Shown: positions 8,235-16,780 of the stretch, piece by piece
How positions within the stretch are numbered: the stretch's first letter is position 1
Layout of the letters: each line of letters starts with the position of its first letter
NCBI GenBank assembly: GCA_016710335.1
Contig: JADJXQ010000025.1
Location: 62,001-126,000 of the forward strand
Direction: 5' to 3'
Origin: Rhodospirillales bacterium
GTDB taxonomy: Bacteria; Pseudomonadota; Alphaproteobacteria; Rhodospirillales; Defluviicoccaceae
DNA length: 64,000 nt
Notes under the pieces: generated by a model
What the model was told of the DNA's origin: nothing
The model's database searches: none
Seen by the model: only the letters and a program-made list of their open reading frames with translations
Position numbers and translations under genes: made by a program

Positions 8235-9347
8235 ATGTTTGCAGGTTATGCGCGTATCGTGCTGCGGCTCGCCGTTCTGACGTTGGCGTTCGTGCCCGTC
8301 CTTGGTTGCGGATGGGCCGAGTGGCCGCCGCCGGCGACGCGCGCGCCGGATACCACCGCTGCGGTGACGCCGGTTGCCCGCGCCGATCCCATGCCGCGCG
8401 GGGTCGTCGACATGGCGGCGCTGCCGACGGCTCCGTTCGCACCCGGCGCCTCGGCGCCGCTCGTCGTTCCCGCCGAAGTGACGGTGGGCGAAGGCGACAC
8501 GGTCTACGTGCTGGCCCATCGCTACCAGGTGCCGGTGCGGACGATCATCGACAGGAACCGGCTGCGCCCGCCCTACCAGTTGCAGGCCGGGGATCGCATC
8601 GCGATGCCGCAACGGCGCGAGCACGTGGTGCAGCCGAACGAGACGCTGGAAAGCATCGCCCGAAGCGAGGGCGTCGATCTCTACCTGCTCGCCGGCGCCA
8701 ACGGGCTGATCGCACCGTACCGGGTGAGTCCGGGCCAGCGCCTGACGGTGCCGATCGTGACCTCCCGTGACGACGCCGGCGAACCCGGTACCGACGGCGC
8801 GGGGCCGGTGGCGGTTGCCAGCCTGTCGACGGTTGAAGCGCCGCCGGCGATGGCTGAAAGCCGCGCGCCGCCGCCGGTCCCGCCGACAGCCAATCCGACC
8901 GACATGCTGGAATCGGCTTCGGCCGTTGCGCCCGCGCCGATGCGAAAGCCGCTGCCCGACCTCGGCGATGGCTTCATCTGGCCCGTCAGAGGCAAAGTCA
9001 TCTCCGGTTTCGGCCCCAAGAAGAAGGGGCGTCACAACGACGGCATCAACATCGCCGTCCGCCGCGGCACGCCGGTGCGGGCGTCCGAAAGCGGCGTCGT
9101 CGCCTATGTCGGCAACGAATTGCGCGGCTTCGGAAACCTGATCCTCATTCAGCACGCCGACGGATGGGTATCGGCGTATGCCCACAACGACGCGCTGCTC
9201 GTGGCGCGCGGCGACACGGTCTACAAGGGGCAGGTGGTGGCGCGGGCGGGCAGTTCCGGCAGCGTCAACCAGCCCCAGCTCCACTTCCAGCTCCGCAAGG
9301 GCAAGCGCGCCGTGGACCCCCGCAAACACCTGATCTCCGGCACCTGA
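8235..9347 (+). CDS. LysM/M23 lipoprotein, NlpD/DipM-like amidase activator
   Basis: Envelope protein with a lipoprotein signal ending in VLGC, so it is probably lipid-anchored in the periplasm. Two LysM peptidoglycan-binding repeats follow (starting VTVGEGDTVYVLAHRY and EHVVQPNETLESIAR), then a low-complexity linker and a C-terminal LytM/M23 domain. The first metal-binding motif reads HNDGIN instead of HxGxD, so the Asp is missing. This is as in NlpD-type activators of cell-division amidases, and the domain is probably not itself a peptidase. Alternative starts are TTG 8199 and GTG 8217; ATG 8235 gives the best signal peptide. The nlpD position after surE-pcm is classical. Confidence 0.88.
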   Translation: MFAGYARIVLRLAVLTLAFVPVLGCGWAEWPPPATRAPDTTAAVTPVARADPMPRGVVDMAALPTAPFAPGASAPLVVPAEVTVGEGDTVYVLAHRYQVPVRTIIDRNRLRPPYQLQAGDRIAMPQRREHVVQPNETLESIARSEGVDLYLLAGANGLIAPYRVSPGQRLTVPIVTSRDDAGEPGTDGAGPVAVASLSTVEAPPAMAESRAPPPVPPTANPTDMLESASAVAPAPMRKPLPDLGDGFIWPVRGKVISGFGPKKKGRHNDGINIAVRRGTPVRASESGVVAYVGNELRGFGNLILIQHADGWVSAYAHNDALLVARGDTVYKGQVVARAGSSGSVNQPQLHFQLRKGKRAVDPRKHLISGT

Positions 9348-9793
9348 CGGCTGTCGCCGCGGGTAGTCGCACGAAGTCCTGCGCAAATGCGGCGTTCGTG
9401 GCGGATTTGTCCGGCACAGCTTCCGCTAACACGTTGATGATTTTGAATTTGTGTCCGTTCGACGCGCTGCGATGTATGCGGATGTATGCAAATGTATGCG
9501 CCAGCTCACGCGAAGGTTGTGTTTTGCTACCTTGATGTGCTCGGCGTGCAGCATTGTCCGGTCGGCCCCTTCAAGGCAATTTTCAACATCTCGGTGCACT
9601 GAAACTTAACGTGAACATAATACCGGCGGCACCTCCGGTCAACGGCCACCCCCGCCTCGTTCTCCGGCGCTGAACGGTGGGTGACGGGATTCACCCTGAT
9701 CCACTTTGCGTGGCCGCTACATATCCGATGCCGACGCAGGGCAGGTTGGTGGAGGGCGGCCGGCTGCGCAATGCACGCCGCGTGCCGCTTTGC
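9348..9793. other. Convergent intergenic region without a recognisable gene
   Basis: 446 bases between the ends of two convergent genes. No ORF here has family resemblance or a convincing ribosome binding site. The region holds the 10-bp triplet repeat at 9471-9500 and a modest ACCGG/CCGGT hairpin near 9625. It is somewhat less GC-rich than the coding DNA. No tRNA or known small RNA was recognised. Confidence 0.6.
9471..9500. repeat. Three tandem 10-bp repeats (RATGTATGCR)
   Basis: Three consecutive near-identical decamers, GATGTATGCG, GATGTATGCA and AATGTATGCG, in phase with the DNA helical turn. Function unknown; they could be a protein-binding array or simple slippage. Confidence 0.7.
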
Positions 9794-10525
9794 CTACGCC
9801 CAGCCGCCCGCGAACGGCATGACGTGGCCGGTGATGAAATCGGCGTCGGGCGACGCGAGGAAGGCGATCAAAGCGCCCAACTCCTCCGGTCTCGCCAGGC
9901 GGCCGAGCGGCACGTTGTCGGTGATCTTCTTGAGCGTCGCGGCGTCGGCAAGTAGCTCGGGCGGAAAGTACGTGGGGCTTTCGACGAAGTTGGGTGCGAC
10001 GGCATTGACCTGAATGCTGAACCGCGCCAGTTCGCGGGCGAGGGACACGGCCAGAGCGTTGGCCGCGCCGCGGGCGGCGACGTACGTGCTGTAATTGGGC
10101 AGCCCGCGGAGCGGCGCCGCCGAGGTCACGAACAGGATCTTGCCGTCTCGCCGCGCCTTCATCTGCGGGACCACGGCCCGGGCGAGGGCGAACGGCGCCA
10201 CAACCATGGCTTCGAGGCCCGCCCGCAGGTCGTCGAGGTGGGCGTCCTCGACCGCCGCCCGGATCGCCGGGAAGGCGTCGTTGTTGACCAGGACGTCGAT
10301 GTGCCCGAACGCCGCGGTGGCCCGCTCCACGATGTCCTCGGGCCGCTGTTCCGCCAAGGGATGAAGGCCGGGGTGATCGGCCGCGAACGCATTGCGGGTC
10401 GCGTCGCAGGTGAACTCGGCGTCATGGCAGAGAACCGTCATGCCTCGGCCGGCCAGCGCTTCGGCCGCCGGCCGTCCGGCGAAGTGGTTGACATGGGTGA
10501 CCAGCGCCACGCGACCCTGTGCCAT
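9794..10525 (-). CDS. Halohydrin dehalogenase-like SDR protein
   Basis: 243 residues with the short-chain dehydrogenase fold but the marks of the halohydrin dehalogenase (HheC-like) branch. The catalytic set is Ser135, Tyr148 and Arg152 (STYVAARG) where oxidoreductases have Ser-Tyr-Lys. The glycine-rich NAD-binding motif is replaced by VTHVNHFAG. CHDAEF and the APNFV loop correspond to conserved HheC segments around the halide pocket. Such enzymes cofactor-independently interconvert vicinal halohydrins and epoxides. The ATG at 10525 was preferred to an upstream start that would add 70 low-complexity residues. An ordinary SDR oxidoreductase is the alternative, but cofactor binding looks lost. 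It sits just downstream of the DUF815 gene. Confidence 0.75.
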   Translation of the reverse strand: MAQGRVALVTHVNHFAGRPAAEALAGRGMTVLCHDAEFTCDATRNAFAADHPGLHPLAEQRPEDIVERATAAFGHIDVLVNNDAFPAIRAAVEDAHLDDLRAGLEAMVVAPFALARAVVPQMKARRDGKILFVTSAAPLRGLPNYSTYVAARGAANALAVSLARELARFSIQVNAVAPNFVESPTYFPPELLADAATLKKITDNVPLGRLARPEELGALIAFLASPDADFITGHVMPFAGGWA

Positions 10526-10542
10526 GGGCAGTGCTCCCTTGT

Positions 10543-11412
10543 TCAGGCTCCGTCGAGGCGCCGACCGAGGCGCCCAGCCAAATCCTGGATGAATTGCCAA
10601 GCGACGCGGCCGGAGCGGGCGCCGCGGGTGACCGACCACTCGTTGGCGAGCGTCCGCAACGTCTCGGGCTCGATGTCGAGGCGATGGCGCTCCGCGTAGC
10701 CTTCGACGATGTCGATGTAGGTTTGCTGGTCGCAATTATGAAACCCGAGCCAGAGCCCGAAACGGTCAGAGAGCGAAACCTTCTCTTCGACCGACTCGGC
10801 CGGATTGATGGCGGTCGAACGCTCGTTCTCGATCATCTCCCGCGGCATCAGGTGGCGGCGGTTGGACGTGGCGTAGAACACGACGTTCTCGGGCCGGCCC
10901 TCGATGCCGCCTTCGAGCACCGCCTTCAGGGACTTGTAGTCGGCGTCGCGGCCATCGAACGACAGATCGTCGCAGAACAGGATGCAGCGACGCGTCGTCT
11001 GCCGCAGGCGCTCGAGCAGGTGGGGCAATGTGCCGACGTCCTCGCGATGGATCTCGACCAGTGCCAGCGAACCCGGCATCTCTTCGTTGATTGCGCCATG
11101 CACCGCCTTGACCAGCGAACTCTTGCCGGTGCCGCGGGCGCCCCACAGCAGCGCATTGTTGGCCGGCAGGCGACACGTGAAGCGGCGGGTGTTGTCGAGC
11201 AGGATGCCGGACTGGCGATCGATTCCCTTGAGGAAGTCGAGAGAGACGCGGTTGATGACCGGCACCGCCTGCAGGCGGCGCTCGTCTGCAAACCAGATGA
11301 AGGCGTCCGCCTCGCCGAGGGCGGCGCTGCGCTTCGCCGGCGGCGCCAGGCGCTCCAACGCTTCCGCAATGCGGAACAGGACGGCATTTTTCTCAGCATC
11401 GCGCATCGCCAC
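10543..11412 (-). CDS. DUF815 family AAA ATPase
   Basis: P-loop ATPase of the DUF815 family, 289 residues. GARGTGKSSLVKA is the Walker A motif and CILFCDDLSFDG the Walker B region. DRFGLWLGFHNCDQ lies in the conserved C-terminal part. The biochemical role of this family is not established. It is divergent from yajC, and in related genomes it lies between nlpD/pcm and yajC-secDF. The end is 17 nt from the start of the halohydrin-dehalogenase-like gene on the same strand, so the two may be cotranscribed. Confidence 0.85.
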   Translation of the reverse strand: MAMRDAEKNAVLFRIAEALERLAPPAKRSAALGEADAFIWFADERRLQAVPVINRVSLDFLKGIDRQSGILLDNTRRFTCRLPANNALLWGARGTGKSSLVKAVHGAINEEMPGSLALVEIHREDVGTLPHLLERLRQTTRRCILFCDDLSFDGRDADYKSLKAVLEGGIEGRPENVVFYATSNRRHLMPREMIENERSTAINPAESVEEKVSLSDRFGLWLGFHNCDQQTYIDIVEGYAERHRLDIEPETLRTLANEWSVTRGARSGRVAWQFIQDLAGRLGRRLDGA

Positions 11413-11554
11413 GTCCTATAACAGGTCGGACCAGCCCTGTCACAACCCCCGCTGCGGTCGGCGTTTGCGTTTGCAACGGCGGCGCGGGCGGGTATAGTCC
11501 GGCCTGGTTTCATACAGGTTCGAGCGGCGAGACCGCGGGTTGAGGGAGTTTCCG

Positions 11555-11986
11555 ATGTTGATTGCGGCGGCATTCGCGCAAGAGGGGGGCGGGGCTGCGG
11601 CCAGCCCCCTGGGGGGCCTCGAGGCGTTCCTGCCGATCATCCTCATTTTCGTGGTGTTCTATTTCCTGCTGATCCGCCCTCAGCAGAAGAAAATGAAACA
11701 GCACAAGGAAATGCTGGCGGCGGTGCGGCGCGGCGACAAGGTGGTGACCGGCGGCGGCATCATCGGCACCATCACCAAGGTCATCGACGACAACGAGGTC
11801 CAACTCGAAATCGCAGAGAACGTGCGGGTGCGAGTGCAACGGGCGATGATCGCGGCGGTGCTGACAAAGCCTCAGCCGGCCGGCGAGGCCAACGACAACC
11901 CTAGCGGCGGCGCAGCAGGCTCAGGCGGCGGCAAACAGGGCGGCGGCTCGATGCTTAGCAAAATCCTCGGCGGCAAGGGCAATTGA
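11555..11986 (+). CDS. yajC: Preprotein translocase subunit YajC
   Basis: Small inner-membrane subunit associated with SecDF and YidC; 143 residues. One transmembrane helix (about residues 25-45) ends in FYFLLIRPQQKKMKQH, the family hallmark, followed by the beta-rich YajC domain (GDKVVTGGGIIGTI). A long Gly/Ser-rich tail follows. The ATG at 11555 is preferred because GAGGGAG lies 7 bases upstream; a TTG at 11540 would overlap that site. It precedes secD and secF. Confidence 0.94.
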   Translation: MLIAAAFAQEGGGAAASPLGGLEAFLPIILIFVVFYFLLIRPQQKKMKQHKEMLAAVRRGDKVVTGGGIIGTITKVIDDNEVQLEIAENVRVRVQRAMIAAVLTKPQPAGEANDNPSGGAAGSGGGKQGGGSMLSKILGGKGN

Positions 11987-12073
11987 GCGCTCTTGCGTGC
12001 GGCGCGCATGTCCGCACGGGATCTGCATCAACCCTCGGAACGTCAGCGGTGAAGCGAAGCCGGAGCGCTCATG

Positions 12074-12146
12074 CTTTCGACAGGCTCGGCATGAGGCACC
12101 TCTTTTCCTTTAGGCGCAATACCTCACCCTGAGCCTGTCGAAGGGT
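12074..12146. repeat. Inverted pair of dispersed TTCGACAGGCTC elements
   Basis: Two arms, around 12074-12096 and 12122-12146, are near-perfect reverse complements centred on TTCGACAGGCTC / GAGCCTGTCGAA. They can form a long hairpin between yajC and secD. Related copies occur near 42430 and 51507. Confidence 0.75.
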
Positions 12147-12182
12147 GGGCCCGCGGCAAAAACGGGCTCTTAGTCGGTCGCA

Positions 12183-13766
12183 ATGGTCCATTTCACCAAG
12201 TGGAAAATCGCCCTCGTCGTGCTCGTCTGCGTGGCCGGGCTGTGGTGCGCATGGCCGAACCTGTTGTCCCGGGACACGGCGGCGGCCTTGCCCGAGTGGC
12301 TCCCCGTGCCCGAGCAGATCAACCTCGGCCTCGACCTGCGGGGCGGCTCCCATCTGCTGCTCGAAGTCGAGACCGGCGTCGTCATCCAGGAGTTGATGGA
12401 GGCCCTGGTCGATACGGCGCGGGCCGAACTGCGTCAGGCGCGCATCCGCTACACCGGGCTCGGCGCCGACGGAGCCAGCGTCCGCGTCACCATCATGGAA
12501 CCAGGCCGGCTCGACGAGGCAGTGAAACTGCTTCGCGACGCCGATGCCGATACCGCCGTCAGCGTCGATGGCGATCGCATCACCTTGACGATGACCGATG
12601 CCGCCATCGCCGACCGCCAGCGTTCGGCGGTCGCCAAGACGGTCGAGATCGTGCGCCGCCGCATCGACGAGACCGGCGTGCGCGAGCCGACCATCGTCCC
12701 GCAAGGCGACGACCGGGTGCTGGTGCAACTGCCGGGCATCGACGATCCCGAGCAGATGAAGCGGTTGCTCGGCAAGACGGCCAAAATGGCATTCCACCTC
12801 GCCGACGACCAGACCCCGGTTGCGGAAGCCTTGGCCGGGCGCGTGCCCCCCGGGTCCATGCTTCTGCCCTTGGACAGCCAGCGCGAGGGGCGCGGGCAGC
12901 AGCAGCGGATCGTCGTGCAAAAGCGGGTGGTGGTCAGCGGCGAGCACCTGATCGACGCCCAGCCGACGTTCGATCAGCAGAACAACATGCCGATCGTCAG
13001 CTTCCGCTTCGACACGGTCGGCGCCAAACGGTTCGGCGACGCCACCAGCAAGAACGTCGGTCGCCGCCTCGCCATCGTGCTGGATGGCCGCGTCATCTCG
13101 GCGCCGGTGATCCGCGACGCCATCCTCGGCGGCAGCGGCATCATCACAGGCGACTTCACCGTCGAAGAAAGCAACGAGCTGTCCTTGCTGTTGCGCGCCG
13201 GCGCGCTGCCGGCGCCGCTCAGGATCCTGGAGGAGCGCAGCGTCGGGCCGGAACTGGGCGCGGATTCGATCACTGCCGGCGAAGTGGCGGGGGTCGTCGG
13301 GCTGGTGGTCGTGGCGATATTCATGGTCGTCGCCTATGGCTTTTTCGGCGTGCTCGCGGATCTGGCGCTGCTGTTCAACATCGTCCTCATCGTCGCCGCG
13401 CTGTCGGTGCTGCAGGCGACGCTGACGCTGCCCGGCATCGCCGGCATCGTGCTCACCATCGGCATGGCGGTGGACGCCAACGTTCTGGTGTTCGAGCGCA
13501 TCCGCGAAGAGGTGCGGGCGGGACGCACGCCGATCTCCGCCATCGACACTGGCTATTCCCGGGCGACTACAACGATAATCGACTCCAACCTGACGACCCT
13601 GATCGCGGTGACGGTGCTGTACGTGTTCGGCTCCGGTCCGATACAGGGCTTCGCCGTAACTTTGGCGCTCGGCATTCTCACCTCGTTGTTCACGGCGATC
13701 ATGTTGACGCGCATGTGGGTGGTGCTATGGCTGCGGCGCACCCGCCCGAAGGTCATACCGATTTAA
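12183..13766 (+). CDS. secD: Protein translocase subunit SecD
   Basis: Inner-membrane partner of SecYEG that uses the proton gradient to complete protein export; 527 residues with six transmembrane helices, one at the N-terminus and five after residue 370. INLGLDLRGGSHLLLEVE is the first conserved periplasmic motif. GIAGIVLTIGMAVDANVLVF contains the conserved intramembrane Asp. RIREEVRAG follows. The ATG at 12183 gives an N-terminal helix directly. secF begins 20 nt after the stop. Confidence 0.96.
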   Translation: MVHFTKWKIALVVLVCVAGLWCAWPNLLSRDTAAALPEWLPVPEQINLGLDLRGGSHLLLEVETGVVIQELMEALVDTARAELRQARIRYTGLGADGASVRVTIMEPGRLDEAVKLLRDADADTAVSVDGDRITLTMTDAAIADRQRSAVAKTVEIVRRRIDETGVREPTIVPQGDDRVLVQLPGIDDPEQMKRLLGKTAKMAFHLADDQTPVAEALAGRVPPGSMLLPLDSQREGRGQQQRIVVQKRVVVSGEHLIDAQPTFDQQNNMPIVSFRFDTVGAKRFGDATSKNVGRRLAIVLDGRVISAPVIRDAILGGSGIITGDFTVEESNELSLLLRAGALPAPLRILEERSVGPELGADSITAGEVAGVVGLVVVAIFMVVAYGFFGVLADLALLFNIVLIVAALSVLQATLTLPGIAGIVLTIGMAVDANVLVFERIREEVRAGRTPISAIDTGYSRATTTIIDSNLTTLIAVTVLYVFGSGPIQGFAVTLALGILTSLFTAIMLTRMWVVLWLRRTRPKVIPI

Positions 13767-13786
13767 CGCCCGAGGAACAGGACACC

Positions 13787-14728
13787 ATGCGCGGCATATC
13801 GTTCGTTCCGGCCAACACCCACATCCCCTTCATGGCGGCCCGGCGGGTGTTCCTGGCGGCATCGGCGGGGCTGGTGATCGCGTCCCTCGCGCTGTTCGCG
13901 GTGCGCGGACTCAACTACGGCATCGATTTCGTAGGCGGCATTCTCATCGAGGTGCAGACTCAGGGTCCTGCCGACCTGCCCGACCTGCGCACGCGCCTCT
14001 CCGGGCTCGGCCTCGGGGAAATCGCCCTCCAGGAGTTCGGCGAGCCGAACGAGATCCTCATCCGAATCCAGAAGCAGGAGGGCGGCGAGGAAGCGCAGCA
14101 GCAGGCGATGGAGGCGGTAAAGGCTGAACTGGGGTCGACGGTCGAGTACCGGCGCACGGAACTCGTCGGGCCGAAGGTCAGCAAGGAGCTGTTCTGGAGC
14201 GGCGTCGAGGCCGTGGCCTTCGCGCTCGTCGCCATGCTCGTCTACATCTGGTTTCGCTTCGAATGGCAGTTCGGCCTCGGCGCGGTGATCGCGCTGGCCC
14301 ACGACATCATCTCGACCATCGGCGTGTTCGCGCTGCTCGGCCTCGAATTCAACCTGTCGACGGTGGCGGCGATCCTCACCATCGCCGGCTACTCAATCAA
14401 CGACACCGTCGTGGTGTACGACCGGGTGCGCGAGAACCTGCGCAAATACAAGACGATGCCGTTGCCGGCGCTGTTCGACGGGGCCATCAACGAGACGCTG
14501 TCCCGCACCACCATGACCAGCATGACCACGTTGTTCGCCCTGCTCGCCCTTTACCTGCTCGGCGGCGAGGTCATTCGCGGCTTCAGCTTCGCGATGATCT
14601 GGGGGATCGTGGTGGGGACCTATTCGTCGATCTGCATCGCCGTGCCGCTGCTCATCTACATGAACCTGCGTCCTTCCGGCGGCGGCGGCGAGGCGGCGGT
14701 AACGGCGCCGGCGGAGAAAGCGTCATAG
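13787..14728 (+). CDS. secF: Protein translocase subunit SecF
   Basis: Second half of the SecDF export motor, 313 residues with six transmembrane helices. GLNYGIDFVGGILIEVQ is the SecF signature after the first helix. AAILTIAGYSINDTVVVYDR contains the conserved intramembrane Asn-Asp and the Arg loop. The C-terminal tail is Gly/Ala-rich. The start at 13787 has GAGGAACAG upstream. A long open frame that begins inside secD joins this frame by chance; only the part from 13787 is real. Confidence 0.95.
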   Translation: MRGISFVPANTHIPFMAARRVFLAASAGLVIASLALFAVRGLNYGIDFVGGILIEVQTQGPADLPDLRTRLSGLGLGEIALQEFGEPNEILIRIQKQEGGEEAQQQAMEAVKAELGSTVEYRRTELVGPKVSKELFWSGVEAVAFALVAMLVYIWFRFEWQFGLGAVIALAHDIISTIGVFALLGLEFNLSTVAAILTIAGYSINDTVVVYDRVRENLRKYKTMPLPALFDGAINETLSRTTMTSMTTLFALLALYLLGGEVIRGFSFAMIWGIVVGTYSSICIAVPLLIYMNLRPSGGGGEAAVTAPAEKAS

Positions 14729-14733
14729 CCGAC

Positions 14734-15120
14734 ATGTCCGGCCTCGACATCACGCCCTCGATGGCTCCCGGCCGCCAGGTCATCCAGGGCTATGGCGGCG
14801 GCGGCTTTCGCATCTCCGGCCGGCGCCACGTCGGCTCGTGCATCGTGTTCCTGGAGCGGACGCTGACGTGGTCGGCCGGCGAGCGCGACCACATCACTGC
14901 TGCATCCCTTGGAGCGGTCATGGAGGCGGGTGAGTCCGTCCGCATCCTGCTGATCGGCGCCGGCCGCGGCGCGTCAGAGCCGGTGCCGGCGGTGCGGGAG
15001 GCCTTGCGCGCCCACGGCATCGTCGTGGAATGGATGGACACCGGCGCCGCATGTCGTACCTTCAACGTTCTGGCGTCCGAAGATCGGCAAGTCGCGGCGG
15101 CGCTCATCGCCGTCGATTAG
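14734..15120 (+). CDS. Mth938-like domain protein (DUF498/NDUFAF3 family)
   Basis: 128-residue single-domain protein of the Mth938/NDUFAF3 family. GYGGGGFRISGRRHVGSCIV and ILLIGAGRGASEPVPAVRE are typical. The mitochondrial relatives help assemble respiratory complex I, and alphaproteobacterial members commonly sit directly after secDF. The start is 5 nt after the secF stop, so it belongs to the sec operon. The NDUFAF6-like gene at 17781, another complex I assembly factor homologue, is in the same neighbourhood. Confidence 0.85.
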   Translation: MSGLDITPSMAPGRQVIQGYGGGGFRISGRRHVGSCIVFLERTLTWSAGERDHITAASLGAVMEAGESVRILLIGAGRGASEPVPAVREALRAHGIVVEWMDTGAACRTFNVLASEDRQVAAALIAVD

Positions 15121-15138
15121 ATTGGTGGAGGAGAAGGA

Positions 15139-15945
15139 ATGATCAGGATGAAACACAGCCTCGTCGGCGTGGCGGCGCTGCTGCTGATGGCATCGGCAGC
15201 CTCGGCGGAAGTCAGAACCGAAGAGATCACCTACGACGTGAACGGCCAAAGCTTCACCGGCTACCTGGCCTACGATGACGCAGTCTCGGAAAAGCGTCCC
15301 GGTGTCCTGGTCGTGCATGAATGGTGGGGGCGCAACGACTATGCCCGCAAGCGCGCCGAGATGCTGGCCGAACTCGGCTACACCGGGTTCGCGCTCGACA
15401 TGTACGGCAGCGGCAAGGTCGCCGACCATCCCGACGACGCCAAGGCGTTCATGCAGGAGGTGACCTCCAACATGGACGCCGCGGAACAGCGTTTTGAAGC
15501 CGCCAAGGAAGTGCTGGCCTCGCACCAGACGGTGGATGCGGATCGCATCGCCGCCATCGGCTACTGCTTCGGCGGCGGCGTCGTGCTGCACATGGCGCGC
15601 ACCGGCGCCGATCTCGACGGCGTCGTCAGCTATCACGGAATGCTGGGCACCAAGACTCCCGCCCAGCCGGGGGCCGTCAAAGCCAAGGTCCTTGTGTTCA
15701 CCGGCGGCGAGGATCCGTTCGTGCCGAACGAGCAGGTGCAGGCGTTCAAGGACGAGATGGAGGCCGCCGGCGCCGATCTTCGCGTCGTCGTCTACCCCAA
15801 GGCCAAGCACAGCTTCACGAACCCCGCCGCCGATGCCGCCGGGGCAGAGTTCAACATGCCGCTCGCCTATGACGAGTACGCCGACGAGAATTCCTGGAAG
15901 CTCACCAAGGGTTTCTTCACGGACATCTTCCCGGAAGTGGAGTAG
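15139..15945 (+). CDS. Secreted dienelactone hydrolase family protein
   Basis: Alpha/beta hydrolase of the dienelactone hydrolase family with a Sec signal peptide (about residues 1-23, ASA-E cleavage). It probably acts in the periplasm, unlike cytoplasmic DLH. The nucleophile is Cys143 in IGYCFGGG, with Asp192 (GGEDPFVP) and His224 (AKHSFTNP) completing the triad. HEWWGRNDYARKRAEMLAEL is the usual DLH block. The substrate is unknown; many such proteins are generic esterases. GGAGGAGAAGG lies just before the start. Confidence 0.88.
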   Translation: MIRMKHSLVGVAALLLMASAASAEVRTEEITYDVNGQSFTGYLAYDDAVSEKRPGVLVVHEWWGRNDYARKRAEMLAELGYTGFALDMYGSGKVADHPDDAKAFMQEVTSNMDAAEQRFEAAKEVLASHQTVDADRIAAIGYCFGGGVVLHMARTGADLDGVVSYHGMLGTKTPAQPGAVKAKVLVFTGGEDPFVPNEQVQAFKDEMEAAGADLRVVVYPKAKHSFTNPAADAAGAEFNMPLAYDEYADENSWKLTKGFFTDIFPEVE

Positions 15946-15955
15946 CGCCCGGACG

Positions 15956-15995
15956 CCGATGGTGCGCGTAATGAGCCGATGGTGCGCGCAATGAA
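15956..15995. repeat. Two tandem 20-bp repeats
   Basis: CCGATGGTGCGCGTAATGAG is followed directly by a copy with two changes. It lies in the convergent gap between the hydrolase and sodB. Confidence 0.7.
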
Positions 15996-16020
15996 GTGAC
16001 AGCAGGAAAGACGCGACGGC

Positions 16021-16055
16021 GTGCAGCGGCGCGCAGACGGTCTGCGCCGCTGCAC
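16021..16055. terminator. Long GC-rich hairpin between convergent genes
   Basis: Arms beginning GTGCAGCGGC and ending GCCGCTGCAC pair over about 16 bases with one 2-nt bulge. Its position between two convergent genes suggests a bidirectional transcription stop, although no strong T-run follows on either strand. Confidence 0.55.
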
Positions 16056-16066
16056 AGGTTCCGTCG

Positions 16067-16672
16067 TCAGGCCTTGGCGGAGGCCAGGGTCTTGGCGACG
16101 AAGTCCCAGTTGATCAGGCTGTCGATGAACGCCTGCACATAATCCGGCCGGCGGTTCTGGTAATCGAGGTAGTAGGCGTGCTCCCACACGTCGCAGGTCA
16201 GCAGTGCCGTTTGGCCGTGCACCATCGGCGTGTCGGCGTTGCCGGTCTTGGCGATCTTGAGCTTGCCGCCCTCGGCCACCAGCCAGCCCCAGCCGCTGCC
16301 GAACTGGGTGGTGCAGGCGCTCTTGAACTCCTCGGCGAACGTGTCGAACGAGCCGAAGGCGCTGTCGATCGCGCTCGCCACGTCTCCCGACGGCTTGCCA
16401 CCGCCGCCCGGCTTCATGCAGTTCCAATAGAACGTGTGGTTCCACACCTGCGCCGCGTTGTTGAACACGCCGGTCTTTTCGGAGTTCCCCGCCACCGCCT
16501 TGATGACGCTCTCCAGGTCCTTCGATGACAGCTCCGTGTCCTTGGTCATGTTGTTGAGGTTGGTCACGTAGGTGTTGTGATGCTTGCCGTGATGGAATTC
16601 CAGCGTCTGCGCTGAAATATAAGGCTCCAGGGCAGACTTATCGTACGGCAACGGCGGTAGTTCGAAAGCCAT
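16067..16672 (-). CDS. sodB: Superoxide dismutase (Fe type)
   Basis: Converts superoxide to peroxide and oxygen; 201 residues. Metal ligands are His27 (EFHHGKHH), His79 (VWNHTFYW) and the Asp and His of CDVWEHAYYLDY. Iron specificity is inferred from the length and from QTALLTCDVWEHAYYLDYQ; a cambialistic enzyme is possible. The ATG at 16672 begins MAFELPPLPY, the standard N-terminus; a longer frame adds nine residues with no support. No signal peptide is present. Confidence 0.94.
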   Translation of the reverse strand: MAFELPPLPYDKSALEPYISAQTLEFHHGKHHNTYVTNLNNMTKDTELSSKDLESVIKAVAGNSEKTGVFNNAAQVWNHTFYWNCMKPGGGGKPSGDVASAIDSAFGSFDTFAEEFKSACTTQFGSGWGWLVAEGGKLKIAKTGNADTPMVHGQTALLTCDVWEHAYYLDYQNRRPDYVQAFIDSLINWDFVAKTLASAKA

Positions 16673-16780
16673 GGCGGTTTCATCCCCTGTCCGGAACATC
16701 CAATATCAGAGTGTCCTCAACATATGTCCGGCGGCCGCGGAAGAAAAGGGCGGTGCAGCCGCCCTCGCCATTGAGCGGAG

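Noticed and set aside
12200..14728. 842-codon open frame spanning secD and secF
   Set aside because: The first part is a +2-frame shadow of secD with Arg/Ala-rich chance sequence; only the part from 13787 (secF) has family motifs.
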